NCBI GenBank assembly: GCA_023653785.1
Contig: JAMKCH010078527.1
Span: forward strand, 21,955 to 85,954
Source of the DNA: Ophioderma brevispina
Taxonomy: Eukaryota > Echinodermata > Ophiuroidea > Amphilepidida > Ophiodermatidae
Length of the DNA stretch: 64,000 nucleotides
Direction of reading: 5' to 3'
The notes under the pieces were generated by a model. It did no database searches, was not told where the DNA came from, and was given only the letters and a program-made list of their open reading frames with translations. The position numbers and the translations under genes were made by a program. Of this stretch, positions 10,605-19,291 are shown one piece after another. Every line of letters begins with the position of its first letter. Within the stretch, counting starts at the first letter, position 1.

Positions 10605-13600
10605 GTCATCAACACCTTGGTTAAATACCTACCAAACCAGCTTGTTCATCATCACTTACAAAAAGTGTCTTACAGAGTGCTTTATCCGTTGGAAGACCAA
10701 CACCACGTTATGTTGATTTTTAGCAATGGAACCGGAACTAGTCCTGCATTGGAAGAAGCCAAAGAATTCTACCTTGAACATGGTAACTACATAAACATCG
10801 ACGTCCTTTTATACAACACGTCCGCAGCACCTGATGGAAATATCGTACAGTTTAATGGTACCGAATGGGCACCTCAAACTAACTTGTCATCCTTACAGTT
10901 TATTTCAGAGGACATTTACTTAATGCTTTATTCAGATTCCTTGGTAGATTTCAATATGAGTAAAATAGCATCTGTAATTAAGTACGTCCCGATTCAATCT
11001 CTGTCTTGTATAACTTTAGAAGGGAAGATGGCAGCTACGAAATTCCCCGAATTTCTTCATGAATTAAAAGATGAAGGAATAAACACAATTGTAGCCGATA
11101 TGCGAGAAGGTAGGATGCCCGAAGTCGCTCGCCTTGATACCCATGGTGGAATAAAAACGTACTCCGTCCCTGATAACGAAGTCAAAGGCAGATACGAAAA
11201 ACGTGTCATAATACAGTTTGAACGCGATGACGCCGTTGATAAGGCGGCGCAAAATTTGTATGGGAAACACCAAGATTCTTCTACGTTACTTTGGCATGAT
11301 GGACAAACAGTGTTCAAGTATAATCCCAACACTAAAACGTACGAACAGCTTTCAGGATCTGATCTTATTAAGATAACTGCCAAAGATAAAATAGAAATAG
11401 TAGGCCATGGGAACAAGGTGAGTATAGGTGATCAAACTGAAACCCGCCTGTCTACACTGACAGCTGTTGAATTGTCTCAACGTCTGCAAAGCAACCCTGT
11501 TCTTCATTTCGATGAAGCCGTTGGACGTATTGGTCTCGTAGCCTGTAAAATAAGTCCTGAAGTCGCTGGCGGGAAATTCGACATGACTTTTCCAGTTGAA
11601 TTCCAGAAAGAATTAAGTAAATCGATCAAAGCGGACGTTGTAACTCGCGCTGACGATATTCTTCTAACTGCATTTGGACAAAAAAGGAACGCCATAGATG
11701 TTACTCGTAAGGCAAATAAGTTTGTCGTAAAGTGGAGCGAAAATGGACCTGTGTTTGATTTTGTGGCAGGTACTAGAAGCGGATACGAGGTGTCTGTTTT
11801 ATCAGGGAGTGGGCCCTTGGGGAATACTCGTGATGTCAAAGGCAGGCGGACAGTTGATCAGATCACGCATGAAATTGTTGATAATGCAGATCGTAACCAA
11901 CCGCTTCAAGAAATGGAAGCGATACGCGATAAACAATCCAACAAGTTTACATTCAAAGATCTAGAGAACAACGTACAGAGGGGTGCAGAGATAACGCATG
12001 TAAAATTGCGAGATTCACAAAGTGTTCGAATACGACAATTTACCCAACAGAATGACGTTGTCAGAGAAACAAAGCGATTAGCAGAAGATTGCAGTAGTCC
12101 GGGCGAACGTCAGAAATATGCTGAATTTAACAGGAAGTCGCCAATTGTGTATCAACTAGGGGATTACTTGTACTGGATCGACCCAGAGACCCTTTATGTA
12201 GAACCTGCTGGTTTTATTCCAGTTGAAGGTGCAAATGCTCTTGCTATCAATAACCAGTTGAGCGAGGGATTTACAAGGTTATCACAAGAAATAGCACAGG
12301 GGAGACATTCGACATACGCTGAAATACAGAACGACATAAGGGTTCGTGAGAATGCCGTGGCCGAGGTTTTCCGCATTATGTACGGACTTGATCATGTTGG
12401 CGATGGTCCTTTGGACGTAAATGGTGGATTTCGACAAAGACTGGTGAGAGAATACCATCTTAAAGATATAATATCAAAGCAGGGGCCTTTACCTGTATTG
12501 GAAACGATCCAACTAGGAACAGCGGCATTGGCGGCTGGTATCGCCGAAAGTGTCCGAAACTACAGAACAATACCGATAAATATGATGATGGCAGAATTAC
12601 GATCTTTCTCCTTTGACGAACATCCAATGGCCGGAGGAGGGACATGGGTAAACAAAGATAAAACTGTACCGGATACAGGATATCATGGAGTGGAATCTGC
12701 AAATGAAGAGTCTGAGACGATACGAAATAAGGAAGGCGATATATTTAGTAAATGGAGAGATCGTATAAAACAAACCAGACTAGAGCCGGAGTTATTCTCT
12801 ACGTTAGAAGAAGAGCAACAGCTTCGTTTAAAGAAAGACATTCAAGCGATATGGAGAGATCAGTCTTTAGGCTCAGAATACATTGCAAACGCTGACCTGG
12901 ATCAAATACAAGCTGGTTTAAAAGTACAGGAAGCTCTGGTAAGAGATTTCAAAGAAATCGCCGATAAACTAAACGAACGATTCGCAGAAAGGTTTCCTCA
13001 TGGTGACATGAAAGACTACGAAATAACTAAAGCCGTTGTCGAAGACAATCGATTTCTAATTGAGGTTTCGAAGAAACAAGATAGGACAATTCACGAAACA
13101 CTGGAGATACGGTCAGAGGAATTATCCCATCATACAGCGAACATTCCCAGGGAGTTAAATAAGGAGATCCAAACTGAGGAATCGCGTCCCGCATCGCGTC
13201 AGCCTACGAAAACAAATAAACTGGACAAAGCGATGGGATACTATGGTATCGCCATGGGTTTACAAGGTGGAGTTCGAGCATTAGAACAAGGAGACGTAAC
13301 GCACGGATTAATAGGTCTTGGGCAATTTGCTCATGGAGTAAGTGGCTTGTACGGTTTCAATGATAAACTTGCGAAGAAAGCTTTCGAAAGCATTCAGAAA
13401 AATTTGGAGAAAGGTTTGACTGCAATGGCTGAAAAAATAGGCGGGATAGCTTTAGTGTCCGAGACCGAAAGTGTTGTTAGAGCAACTGGTAAAATTGCCA
13501 GATTTGGAGAATGTGTTCCTTTCGTAGGGATAGGTTTCGGGTTGTACATGGTCAGTGAAGATATCAAAAATGCTGCTCACGCCACAAGTCGTGGGGAACG

Positions 13601-14771
13601 CGCCCATTATATCGTTGATGCCGTGCTGGATAGTACTATAACCGTATTAGATGTTTTAGCATCGGTCATACCATTTGGAGAAGTGTTAGAAGGGGTTGTC
13701 GCTTACCTAAATGTTGTCCGAATAGTCATTGATGACGTTTGGAATGAAATAACTGATGCGCTTAAGAAAGTCCAGTGTCCTGCTTATGGGACATGCTTCT
13801 GGAAAAAAGTTGGGGCTGTATTTGAAGGATTCTTCAAAGGTATCAAAGATGTTTTGTTAGGTTTCGCTAGTATATTTTATTATACGCCTTACAAAGAATT
13901 GCAACATACCAAAGAATTCAAAAAGAAAATGGCCGATTATAAGCAGTATTATACAGAACTTCACAAAGATGGTGAACCGGATATAATCAATTTTGCATCG
14001 GGTGGAGAATCAATATGGGGAGGGGAGATCAGATTCACTTTACATGATGATCATTCTGCCGTATTCTGCTACAATTTAGATGGCTCGATTAGTTGTCACA
14101 CTATCCATACGGATTCGAATGATATTGTTTTAGGCATCGGTGAATCGCAACATATTAAGTACAAGACTGTCAAGAAAAAGGTCCTTCTTTTCATTCCCGC
14201 TGGACATGTTAAAGTTATGGATGGGCTGGAAGGAATTGCCTCTTCTCTTTCCGGATATTATGAAGGCAATGAGGAAAACAACCAGTTTTTTGCTGTTCAA
14301 GAGCTGCCTCCGGATATAGAACTAAGCTATTCGCTGTCAGATTACTTCTATGAATTACGCGGTAATGGCGGTGACGATATATTTCATTTAGGGCCTCAAA
14401 GAAGTAAGGTCGTTGGTGGCAATGGCGCAGATACATATATTATACCAAAATCAGGAGGTCACACTGTTATCGATAACTTTGCCAACGATGGTATAGCAGA
14501 TATGTTACTGCTCGAGGTTCCATTTTCTAGTCTCTACTCACGGATAGGTGCTTCGGGAGATTTAATCATAACCTACTTAGATACTCATACAGTTGTTGTC
14601 CAAAATTGGCTTAATAACAAGGTGTATCAACACTTAAACTTCGTTGCACAACCTGGAGTGGTATTCCATGTGTCTCCTGTTACACCCCTGAAACCACGTC
14701 TCATCGCGGATGCAATATACCTTACACACGAGGAACAATCCTTTACCATTGACCTTTCTTTGCCGTTATAA
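10605..14771 (+). CDS. Exon C: C80 autoprocessing peptidase, pore-like and RTX-repeat toxin-like protein
   Basis: An intronless 1,388-codon block follows an acceptor at TGCTACAG (10597-10604). It is open from an in-frame ATG at 10596, but that ATG lies inside the acceptor and is probably not used. Residues are numbered from it. Residues 20-190 are an unassigned N-lobe. Residues 201-370 resemble the C80 cysteine peptidase of MARTX and large clostridial toxins: strand VIIQFE, then IEIVGHG with His271 and IGLVACK with Cys317, the expected His/Cys dyad at family-like spacing. This domain is known to self-cleave when bound by inositol hexakisphosphate. Residues 500-870 are charged and helical. Residues 873-1055 are glycine-rich and hydrophobic (YGIAMGLQGGV, VPFVGIGFGLYMV), like the TcdA/TcdB pore-forming region. 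From 1240 come RTX-type repeats (GGDDIFHL, GGNGADTYII). It ends at TAA 14769-14771, but the frame continues. Toxic activity is not shown. Confidence 0.85.
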   Translation, partial: VINTLVKYLPNQLVHHHLQKVSYRVLYPLEDQHHVMLIFSNGTGTSPALEEAKEFYLEHGNYINIDVLLYNTSAAPDGNIVQFNGTEWAPQTNLSSLQFISEDIYLMLYSDSLVDFNMSKIASVIKYVPIQSLSCITLEGKMAATKFPEFLHELKDEGINTIVADMREGRMPEVARLDTHGGIKTYSVPDNEVKGRYEKRVIIQFERDDAVDKAAQNLYGKHQDSSTLLWHDGQTVFKYNPNTKTYEQLSGSDLIKITAKDKIEIVGHGNKVSIGDQTETRLSTLTAVELSQRLQSNPVLHFDEAVGRIGLVACKISPEVAGGKFDMTFPVEFQKELSKSIKADVVTRADDILLTAFGQKRNAIDVTRKANKFVVKWSENGPVFDFVAGTRSGYEVSVLSGSGPLGNTRDVKGRRTVDQITHEIVDNADRNQPLQEMEAIRDKQSNKFTFKDLENNVQRGAEITHVKLRDSQSVRIRQFTQQNDVVRETKRLAEDCSSPGERQKYAEFNRKSPIVYQLGDYLYWIDPETLYVEPAGFIPVEGANALAINNQLSEGFTRLSQEIAQGRHSTYAEIQNDIRVRENAVAEVFRIMYGLDHVGDGPLDVNGGFRQRLVREYHLKDIISKQGPLPVLETIQLGTAALAAGIAESVRNYRTIPINMMMAELRSFSFDEHPMAGGGTWVNKDKTVPDTGYHGVESANEESETIRNKEGDIFSKWRDRIKQTRLEPELFSTLEEEQQLRLKKDIQAIWRDQSLGSEYIANADLDQIQAGLKVQEALVRDFKEIADKLNERFAERFPHGDMKDYEITKAVVEDNRFLIEVSKKQDRTIHETLEIRSEELSHHTANIPRELNKEIQTEESRPASRQPTKTNKLDKAMGYYGIAMGLQGGVRALEQGDVTHGLIGLGQFAHGVSGLYGFNDKLAKKAFESIQKNLEKGLTAMAEKIGGIALVSETESVVRATGKIARFGECVPFVGIGFGLYMVSEDIKNAAHATSRGERAHYIVDAVLDSTITVLDVLASVIPFGEVLEGVVAYLNVVRIVIDDVWNEITDALKKVQCPAYGTCFWKKVGAVFEGFFKGIKDVLLGFASIFYYTPYKELQHTKEFKKKMADYKQYYTELHKDGEPDIINFASGGESIWGGEIRFTLHDDHSAVFCYNLDGSISCHTIHTDSNDIVLGIGESQHIKYKTVKKKVLLFIPAGHVKVMDGLEGIASSLSGYYEGNEENNQFFAVQELPPDIELSYSLSDYFYELRGNGGDDIFHLGPQRSKVVGGNGADTYIIPKSGGHTVIDNFANDGIADMLLLEVPFSSLYSRIGASGDLIITYLDTHTVVVQNWLNNKVYQHLNFVAQPGVVFHVSPVTPLKPRLIADAIYLTHEEQSFTIDLSLPL

Positions 14772-14774
14772 GAC

Positions 14775-16148
14775 ATGGTAAGAACCGTGGTTGGAAGTAA
14801 TTATAGTGATACCATCATTGGAAACGAGCAAGTCAACATGATAAACGGGGGGCCTGGAGCAGATGTTCTCATTGGTGGAAATGGTCAAGACCATTACATT
14901 GTAAAAGCCGGAGAAGGGTGCGATATCATTGACAACCGGGGCAATGATCAAGTCGACGATGTTCTTTATATGGACATACCTGTTGATCGCATTGGTACAC
15001 GAGTTAGCGGATTAGATCTAACGTTATATGATATTTCAAATTCACGTACATGCGCGACCCTCAAGGATTGGTTTGAGAATGAAGAACAACAGCATCTCAT
15101 ACTTACAGTCACTGACTTCATTTCTATACGTATTTCAACAAATCAAGATTGCTTCCGCAGACGTCCGAAGGATCGTAATTGTATCCCACTCATGCCTTAT
15201 GAAATAAATGCAATGACCGCAAACTCCGGACAGTTTATCAATGCATCACAATCACATCTTTCTCATGTTGCAATCATTCATGGATCACCATATAGGGATA
15301 CAATTATTGGTAATGAAAACACTAATTATATTACCGGGGGTACTGGGCTAGACTATCTACAGGGATCAGATGGAGCTGATTATTACATCGTCAAAGATAA
15401 CGAAGGCAACAAAATCATCAACAACGAGGCTACTGATGATATAACAGATACATTGATGTTCCAGGTCAGCTTTGATCAAATCTTTGTCTCAAAAAGTACC
15501 GTCAATCTTCTCCTACAAACCACAGATGTTACCGTTACGGTTCTGCGGTGGTTTGAAGATGTGAAGTATCAGCATCTTAATGTGAAAACTATCGATGGAT
15601 TTACTTTCAGCATTACAGGACAGAATGATTCGGTAGCGCAAACAGTGATGACAATTGACAAATCTGACTCATCAGTACCAGTGTATGTAGATACGTCTGA
15701 AGATTGCAATGACTGTGGAATGGCATCTGTTTTACTGTTCAAAAAACTGCATGAACGGATGGATAATTCGGAACCGATATCTAATTGTGATGATTCCGAA
15801 CATGATCTTTCGTCAACAACTAGGATTGCTGGATCAAATGTTTCTTCTATACTAATTGGAAATAGTCAAGCCAATACTATTCAATCAGGAATTGGCGGTG
15901 GCTACTACAAAGGCGGAAATGGGAGTGATATATACGATTTGAATACAGATTCTTCCGTCAAGATTGTCAACAACTTTGCAGAAGACAAAGCAAAAGATAT
16001 GATCACGATTAATAGCGAGTACTCGTCACTGATCTTATCAGATCAAGGTCATTGTACAAATGATGTGAAAATTAACGGGGAAATGAATGGAACGGTTTCA
16101 ACAGTAATAGTGGGAAATTATAAGCTCTCATCGTCCACCATCACGTAA
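14775..16148 (+). CDS. Same-frame continuation: RTX calcium-binding-type repeat modules
   Basis: This block continues exon C in the identical frame after the single TAA at 14769-14771. It has three further modules of about 120-170 residues, matching the one that ends exon C. Each module opens with a GSxxSDTIIGN-like line, then glycine/aspartate turns (GGPGADVLIGGNGQD, GTGLDYLQGSDGAD, GGGYYKGGNGSD), an acidic IIDN-A-D line and usually a WFE...QHL closing segment. RTX nonapeptides normally bind calcium and fold as beta-rolls in secreted bacterial proteins. The alternatives are a gene truncated by the stop with this as decaying 3' sequence, stop-codon readthrough, an allelic nonsense variant or a base error. 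The ATG at 14775 is not a credible independent start. Confidence 0.65.
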   Translation: MVRTVVGSNYSDTIIGNEQVNMINGGPGADVLIGGNGQDHYIVKAGEGCDIIDNRGNDQVDDVLYMDIPVDRIGTRVSGLDLTLYDISNSRTCATLKDWFENEEQQHLILTVTDFISIRISTNQDCFRRRPKDRNCIPLMPYEINAMTANSGQFINASQSHLSHVAIIHGSPYRDTIIGNENTNYITGGTGLDYLQGSDGADYYIVKDNEGNKIINNEATDDITDTLMFQVSFDQIFVSKSTVNLLLQTTDVTVTVLRWFEDVKYQHLNVKTIDGFTFSITGQNDSVAQTVMTIDKSDSSVPVYVDTSEDCNDCGMASVLLFKKLHERMDNSEPISNCDDSEHDLSSTTRIAGSNVSSILIGNSQANTIQSGIGGGYYKGGNGSDIYDLNTDSSVKIVNNFAEDKAKDMITINSEYSSLILSDQGHCTNDVKINGEMNGTVSTVIVGNYKLSSSTIT

Positions 16149-17419
16149 GCTTCAAACACATAAAGGCGAGAATCTTTGGCATTGCCAAGATCGGACTAAA
16201 TAATACGCATTGTACTGACAGCCACAGGTGCCAAGAAAAGTGGTACAAAATCCTACTATGATAGATGTATCCGATTCAATAGCTGATCAACGAATAACAC
16301 TAGTAGACTATCCTGAAGACGAAGCATTTCCTGGTGTACAGGGAAGTAAGAAAGCACGCTAATGAAATAGTCGGTAATAAGCTAGATAACAATCACTAGG
16401 GTCCTTCAGGGATGTTCTTGTTGGAGGTTACGGAAACGATGTTTGGAAGGTCTTGCGGAGATGCAGTCTTAAAGGAGGAGATGGAGAAGATATCTTATGG
16501 TGGTGATGACACCACTGGTTGTTTAGGGGGCCTCGACAACGAAGTAATCGTACCTGGATTTGCGAACGGATCACTGATCAACGGTGAGTCTGGATCCGAT
16601 ACCGTTATGTACATGGGAGACACTTGGAAAGAATCTGGTGTTATGGTAAATTGGCCCTCGCTGGGGGGGCTGTTTAGTGATGCTGAGGCTGACCGATATT
16701 GTGGAGGACATTGAGAATGTAACATTCGAGTTATAAATGACATTTTAATTGGAAGTAACAAAAAGAACTATATGAAATCTTTGCGCCATGATATACTCAT
16801 CTCCCCGAATGTAATGATTTCCTTCAAGGTGGCGATGGCTCTGATTTTTACGTATTCGATTTCGCCCACTGGATATAAAGAAGTCGACAACTGCGCCTGA
16901 TGATAGAAAGGTAGATATACTATTAATAAGAAGGCAAACGTCATATTTCAGTTAAACACAACAAATGATGATCTGATAATATCTGTCCTGAAAAATCCGA
17001 TGTTCAAACAGGGACTGCTATTGACACTCAGACGTCTGCCAGTACACTGCTGATTATGGAAAGTGTGGACATGTCCTATTTCAACACGAATTTCCACCCT
17101 CATTGAATACGAGGAATTCCTACAGACAACTTTACCCCGTTCCCTCAGATCAACTAGTGAGGAGATATTTGAGTTAGCCTCTATCCTCATTGTAAAAACA
17201 TTTCAACGGTTCCACTCCATCTATGCAATGGCTTTTATCTTTCTATGTTTTAATTGGGCGTATAAAGGAACTTTGCGGAAACAAAACAGGACTCTGGCAG
17301 GTAGATTTGCCGATCCCCGTATGCAATTTCTCTTGTTTATGTTATATTTTGGGATAATTTTATTGTTCAGTAAAATTGTTTTATTAAGTGCAGTAATTTA
17401 TATTCACTGTAGTAGTTAA
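16149..17419 (+). pseudogene. Frame-broken RTX repeat remnant with hydrophobic tail
   Basis: RTX-like pieces continue after the stop at 16146-16148 but fall in different frames with stops between them. Examples are an IVGNKLDN-type line near 16368, DVLVGGYGNDVW near 16412, INGESGSDTVMY in the frame at 16412-16714, NDILIGSNKKN near 16738 and LQGGDGSDFYVFDFAHW near 16822. The last open piece (17063-17419) ends with two hydrophobic stretches around AMAFIFLCF and FLLFMLYFGIILLF, which could once have been a membrane tail. I read this as the decayed 3' part of the toxin-like gene. Confidence 0.6.
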
Positions 17420-17750
17420 ACTGGGGGGGGGGCACTTTCATTTTGAAGGGGACGCGTATGTAAGGCTGTTCGGACCCCATCGTGTCACCCAACGACCCGC
17501 ATTTTTTGGAAAATTTTACCATGTCACTGAAAGACCTTTTGTATTTGGAAAATTAGAATATGTTGTCACAAGTTTTCACAAGGAAGTCATTTTTGTAGAA
17601 TGGCCAAAGTTGTCACCAAAATAAATAAACCTATTCATGGGTAATTTTTCTGTCTCTAACCCAAATATGCCTCTGTCACCCAATGCTTCCTGGGTTTAGA
17701 AACAACCAGCTTTACACACGCATCCTTTTCATGTGAGTGCCCTCCTAATT
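17420..17750. mobile_element. MITE with long imperfect terminal inverted repeats
   Basis: The left end (G-run, GGGCACTTTCA, GGGGACGCGTATGTAA) is an imperfect inverted match of the right end, which read inverted gives GAGGGCACTCACATGAAAAG and GATGCGTGTGTAA. The total is about 330 bp with no frame. The interior repeats GTCACCCAA-like phrases (about 17484 and 17676). Confidence 0.6.
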
Positions 17751-18738
17751 AAATAAGATGTGTGTTTGTATATAAAATACCATACACATATGTTTACTAA
17801 GCCAACTTGGCATGGATGTTCGTGTGTTAATGTGTATTATGCGAGGGCAATTTAAATTTATGAAAAGGGTCAGTTCATGATGAGTTCACAGTTAGGTATA
17901 CTTTTAAAAAAACATTATTCTTTAAAAATTACGGCTTCGTATTACAATCCACTGCACATTCCCCAGAAGATGCTTACAAAATATTAGGATCCTTCAAGCT
18001 ATAATAGTCAGGTGGAAGTTTAGGCACACAGCCTGACGGATGGAACTGGGAGTAAAGACTTTTTCTATCGAAAGGATTTTAGTTCATTAGGACCGAAGCC
18101 AATAATTTTTGGAGGGTATGCCCGTAAATAAAAATTAACAAAAACCCTTCTTGCCAGAATATTTTTATGCTATGTATGTTCATATGCCAGGAAACAAAAT
18201 TAATTACCATAATCAGAAAAAATAATTAACCCTGTAGTGCTGAAAAGAAACGATTCCTATAGCGCGAACTGCGCCGCCATTTGCTATTACAAAACCCTAT
18301 GACAATAAGTCTGCACCCCAAAAAATAAAGGAATGTACAAAATGGTAATGTTTGTGTTGAAATATAGGTAAAGTGGTCCTTCTAGAGCAAATATAAACAT
18401 TCAAAAAATGATTGCAATGTGTATGTGGTGAAGCAGGGTCGCGAAAACATCATGTACTTTTGAAGTGATTTTTTCCGGCATTTCGAAAAACAATGATTTG
18501 CACCTAATTTCCAGACGAAACCGAGAACTCATTTATATTGCACCTTTGGCATTGTCTTATGCCCCCTAAAAGGTGGTATGAGTTTCATTGAAAATTCATC
18601 GGGAAGAAAAGTGGTTGGTTTCCTTAGGGGAATCCCCCCCCCCCCCTTAGGCACCACCAAGCGTGAGTGAAACACCTTAGGCACTAAGAAAGGGTGGAAT
18701 GTAATTATATTACATTGCCACAGCAAATCAATATGAGG
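17751..18738. other. Non-coding stretch, nothing assigned
   Basis: AT-rich with short homopolymers, including C-runs near 18637. The minus-strand frame at 18529-18726 has no recognisable content. Confidence 0.45.
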
Positions 18739-18743
18739 GCCCG

Positions 18744-19115
18744 ACGAGGTGGCCGAGCGGTCTAAGGCGCTGACCTCGGCAGGGTATAAGACGATCGAGA
18801 GGCCCAGGTTCGAGGCCCCGCGAGCAGTGGGCTCTGGTAATACTCAAATAGTTCCTAGAAGGTCGGAAATTGCATAATTGCATAAGTGTGATTATGGAAT
18901 TTACCTCCTCGCTCCCAGCCATTGCGCAGAATGTGCAGGTGTATGCATGGGTGCCCGGCGCATCATGGTTCGGAGAGTCATGTAAATGGTGATCCCGTGT
19001 TTCAGCGAGTCATCCCTGAGCACGTAAAAATTGCAGACCTTGTCGAGAAGAGTAGGGTCAGGATCATCATACCGGGTCTGTTACCTGCATCACTCTGGGT
19101 TCAGGGCCAGTAGAG
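18744..19115 (+). mobile_element. tRNA-Leu/Ser-like SINE
   Basis: The head looks like a tRNA: an A-box in GGTGGCCGAGCGGTCTAAGG (18750-18769) and a B-box GGTTCGAGGCC (18808-18818), with a long variable region as in Leu/Ser tRNAs. A non-tRNA body and a GTAGAGTAGAGTAG-type 3' end near 19110 follow. I did not find clear target-site duplications. The body makes a SINE more likely than a functional tRNA gene. Confidence 0.6.
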
Positions 19116-19291
19116 TAGAGTAGTAGTATAGAAATGTGAGTTTTACCGTGATGGTAGTAGATTAGTTGTGATAATTGTTGTTGTGAAGGTGAATTTGTGA
19201 AATATACAAAGTTAAAATTACACTGCTGAGCCGTGGTGCGCCTGAAAAAATAGGCGGGAATTCCGAAAATACCATACCATACCATTACCAT

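Noticed and set aside
11057..11839. Minus-strand open frames opposite exon C
   Set aside because: They are shadows of a strongly supported coding exon and have no homology of their own.
14775..16148. An independent second RTX gene starting at ATG 14775
   Set aside because: It lies in the same frame only three codons after the stop, with no promoter or splice border and a repeat module cut at its start. It is better read as the continuation of the upstream gene.
5502..17419. Bacterial contamination as the source of the toxin-like gene
   Set aside because: Flanking SINEs, MITEs and introns, phase-matched spliced exons and AT-rich animal-like codon use argue for host DNA. Only exon C alone would allow that idea.
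18744..18830. Functional tRNA-Leu or tRNA-Ser gene
   Set aside because: The anticodon arm and acceptor ends do not pair convincingly, and a SINE-like body follows.
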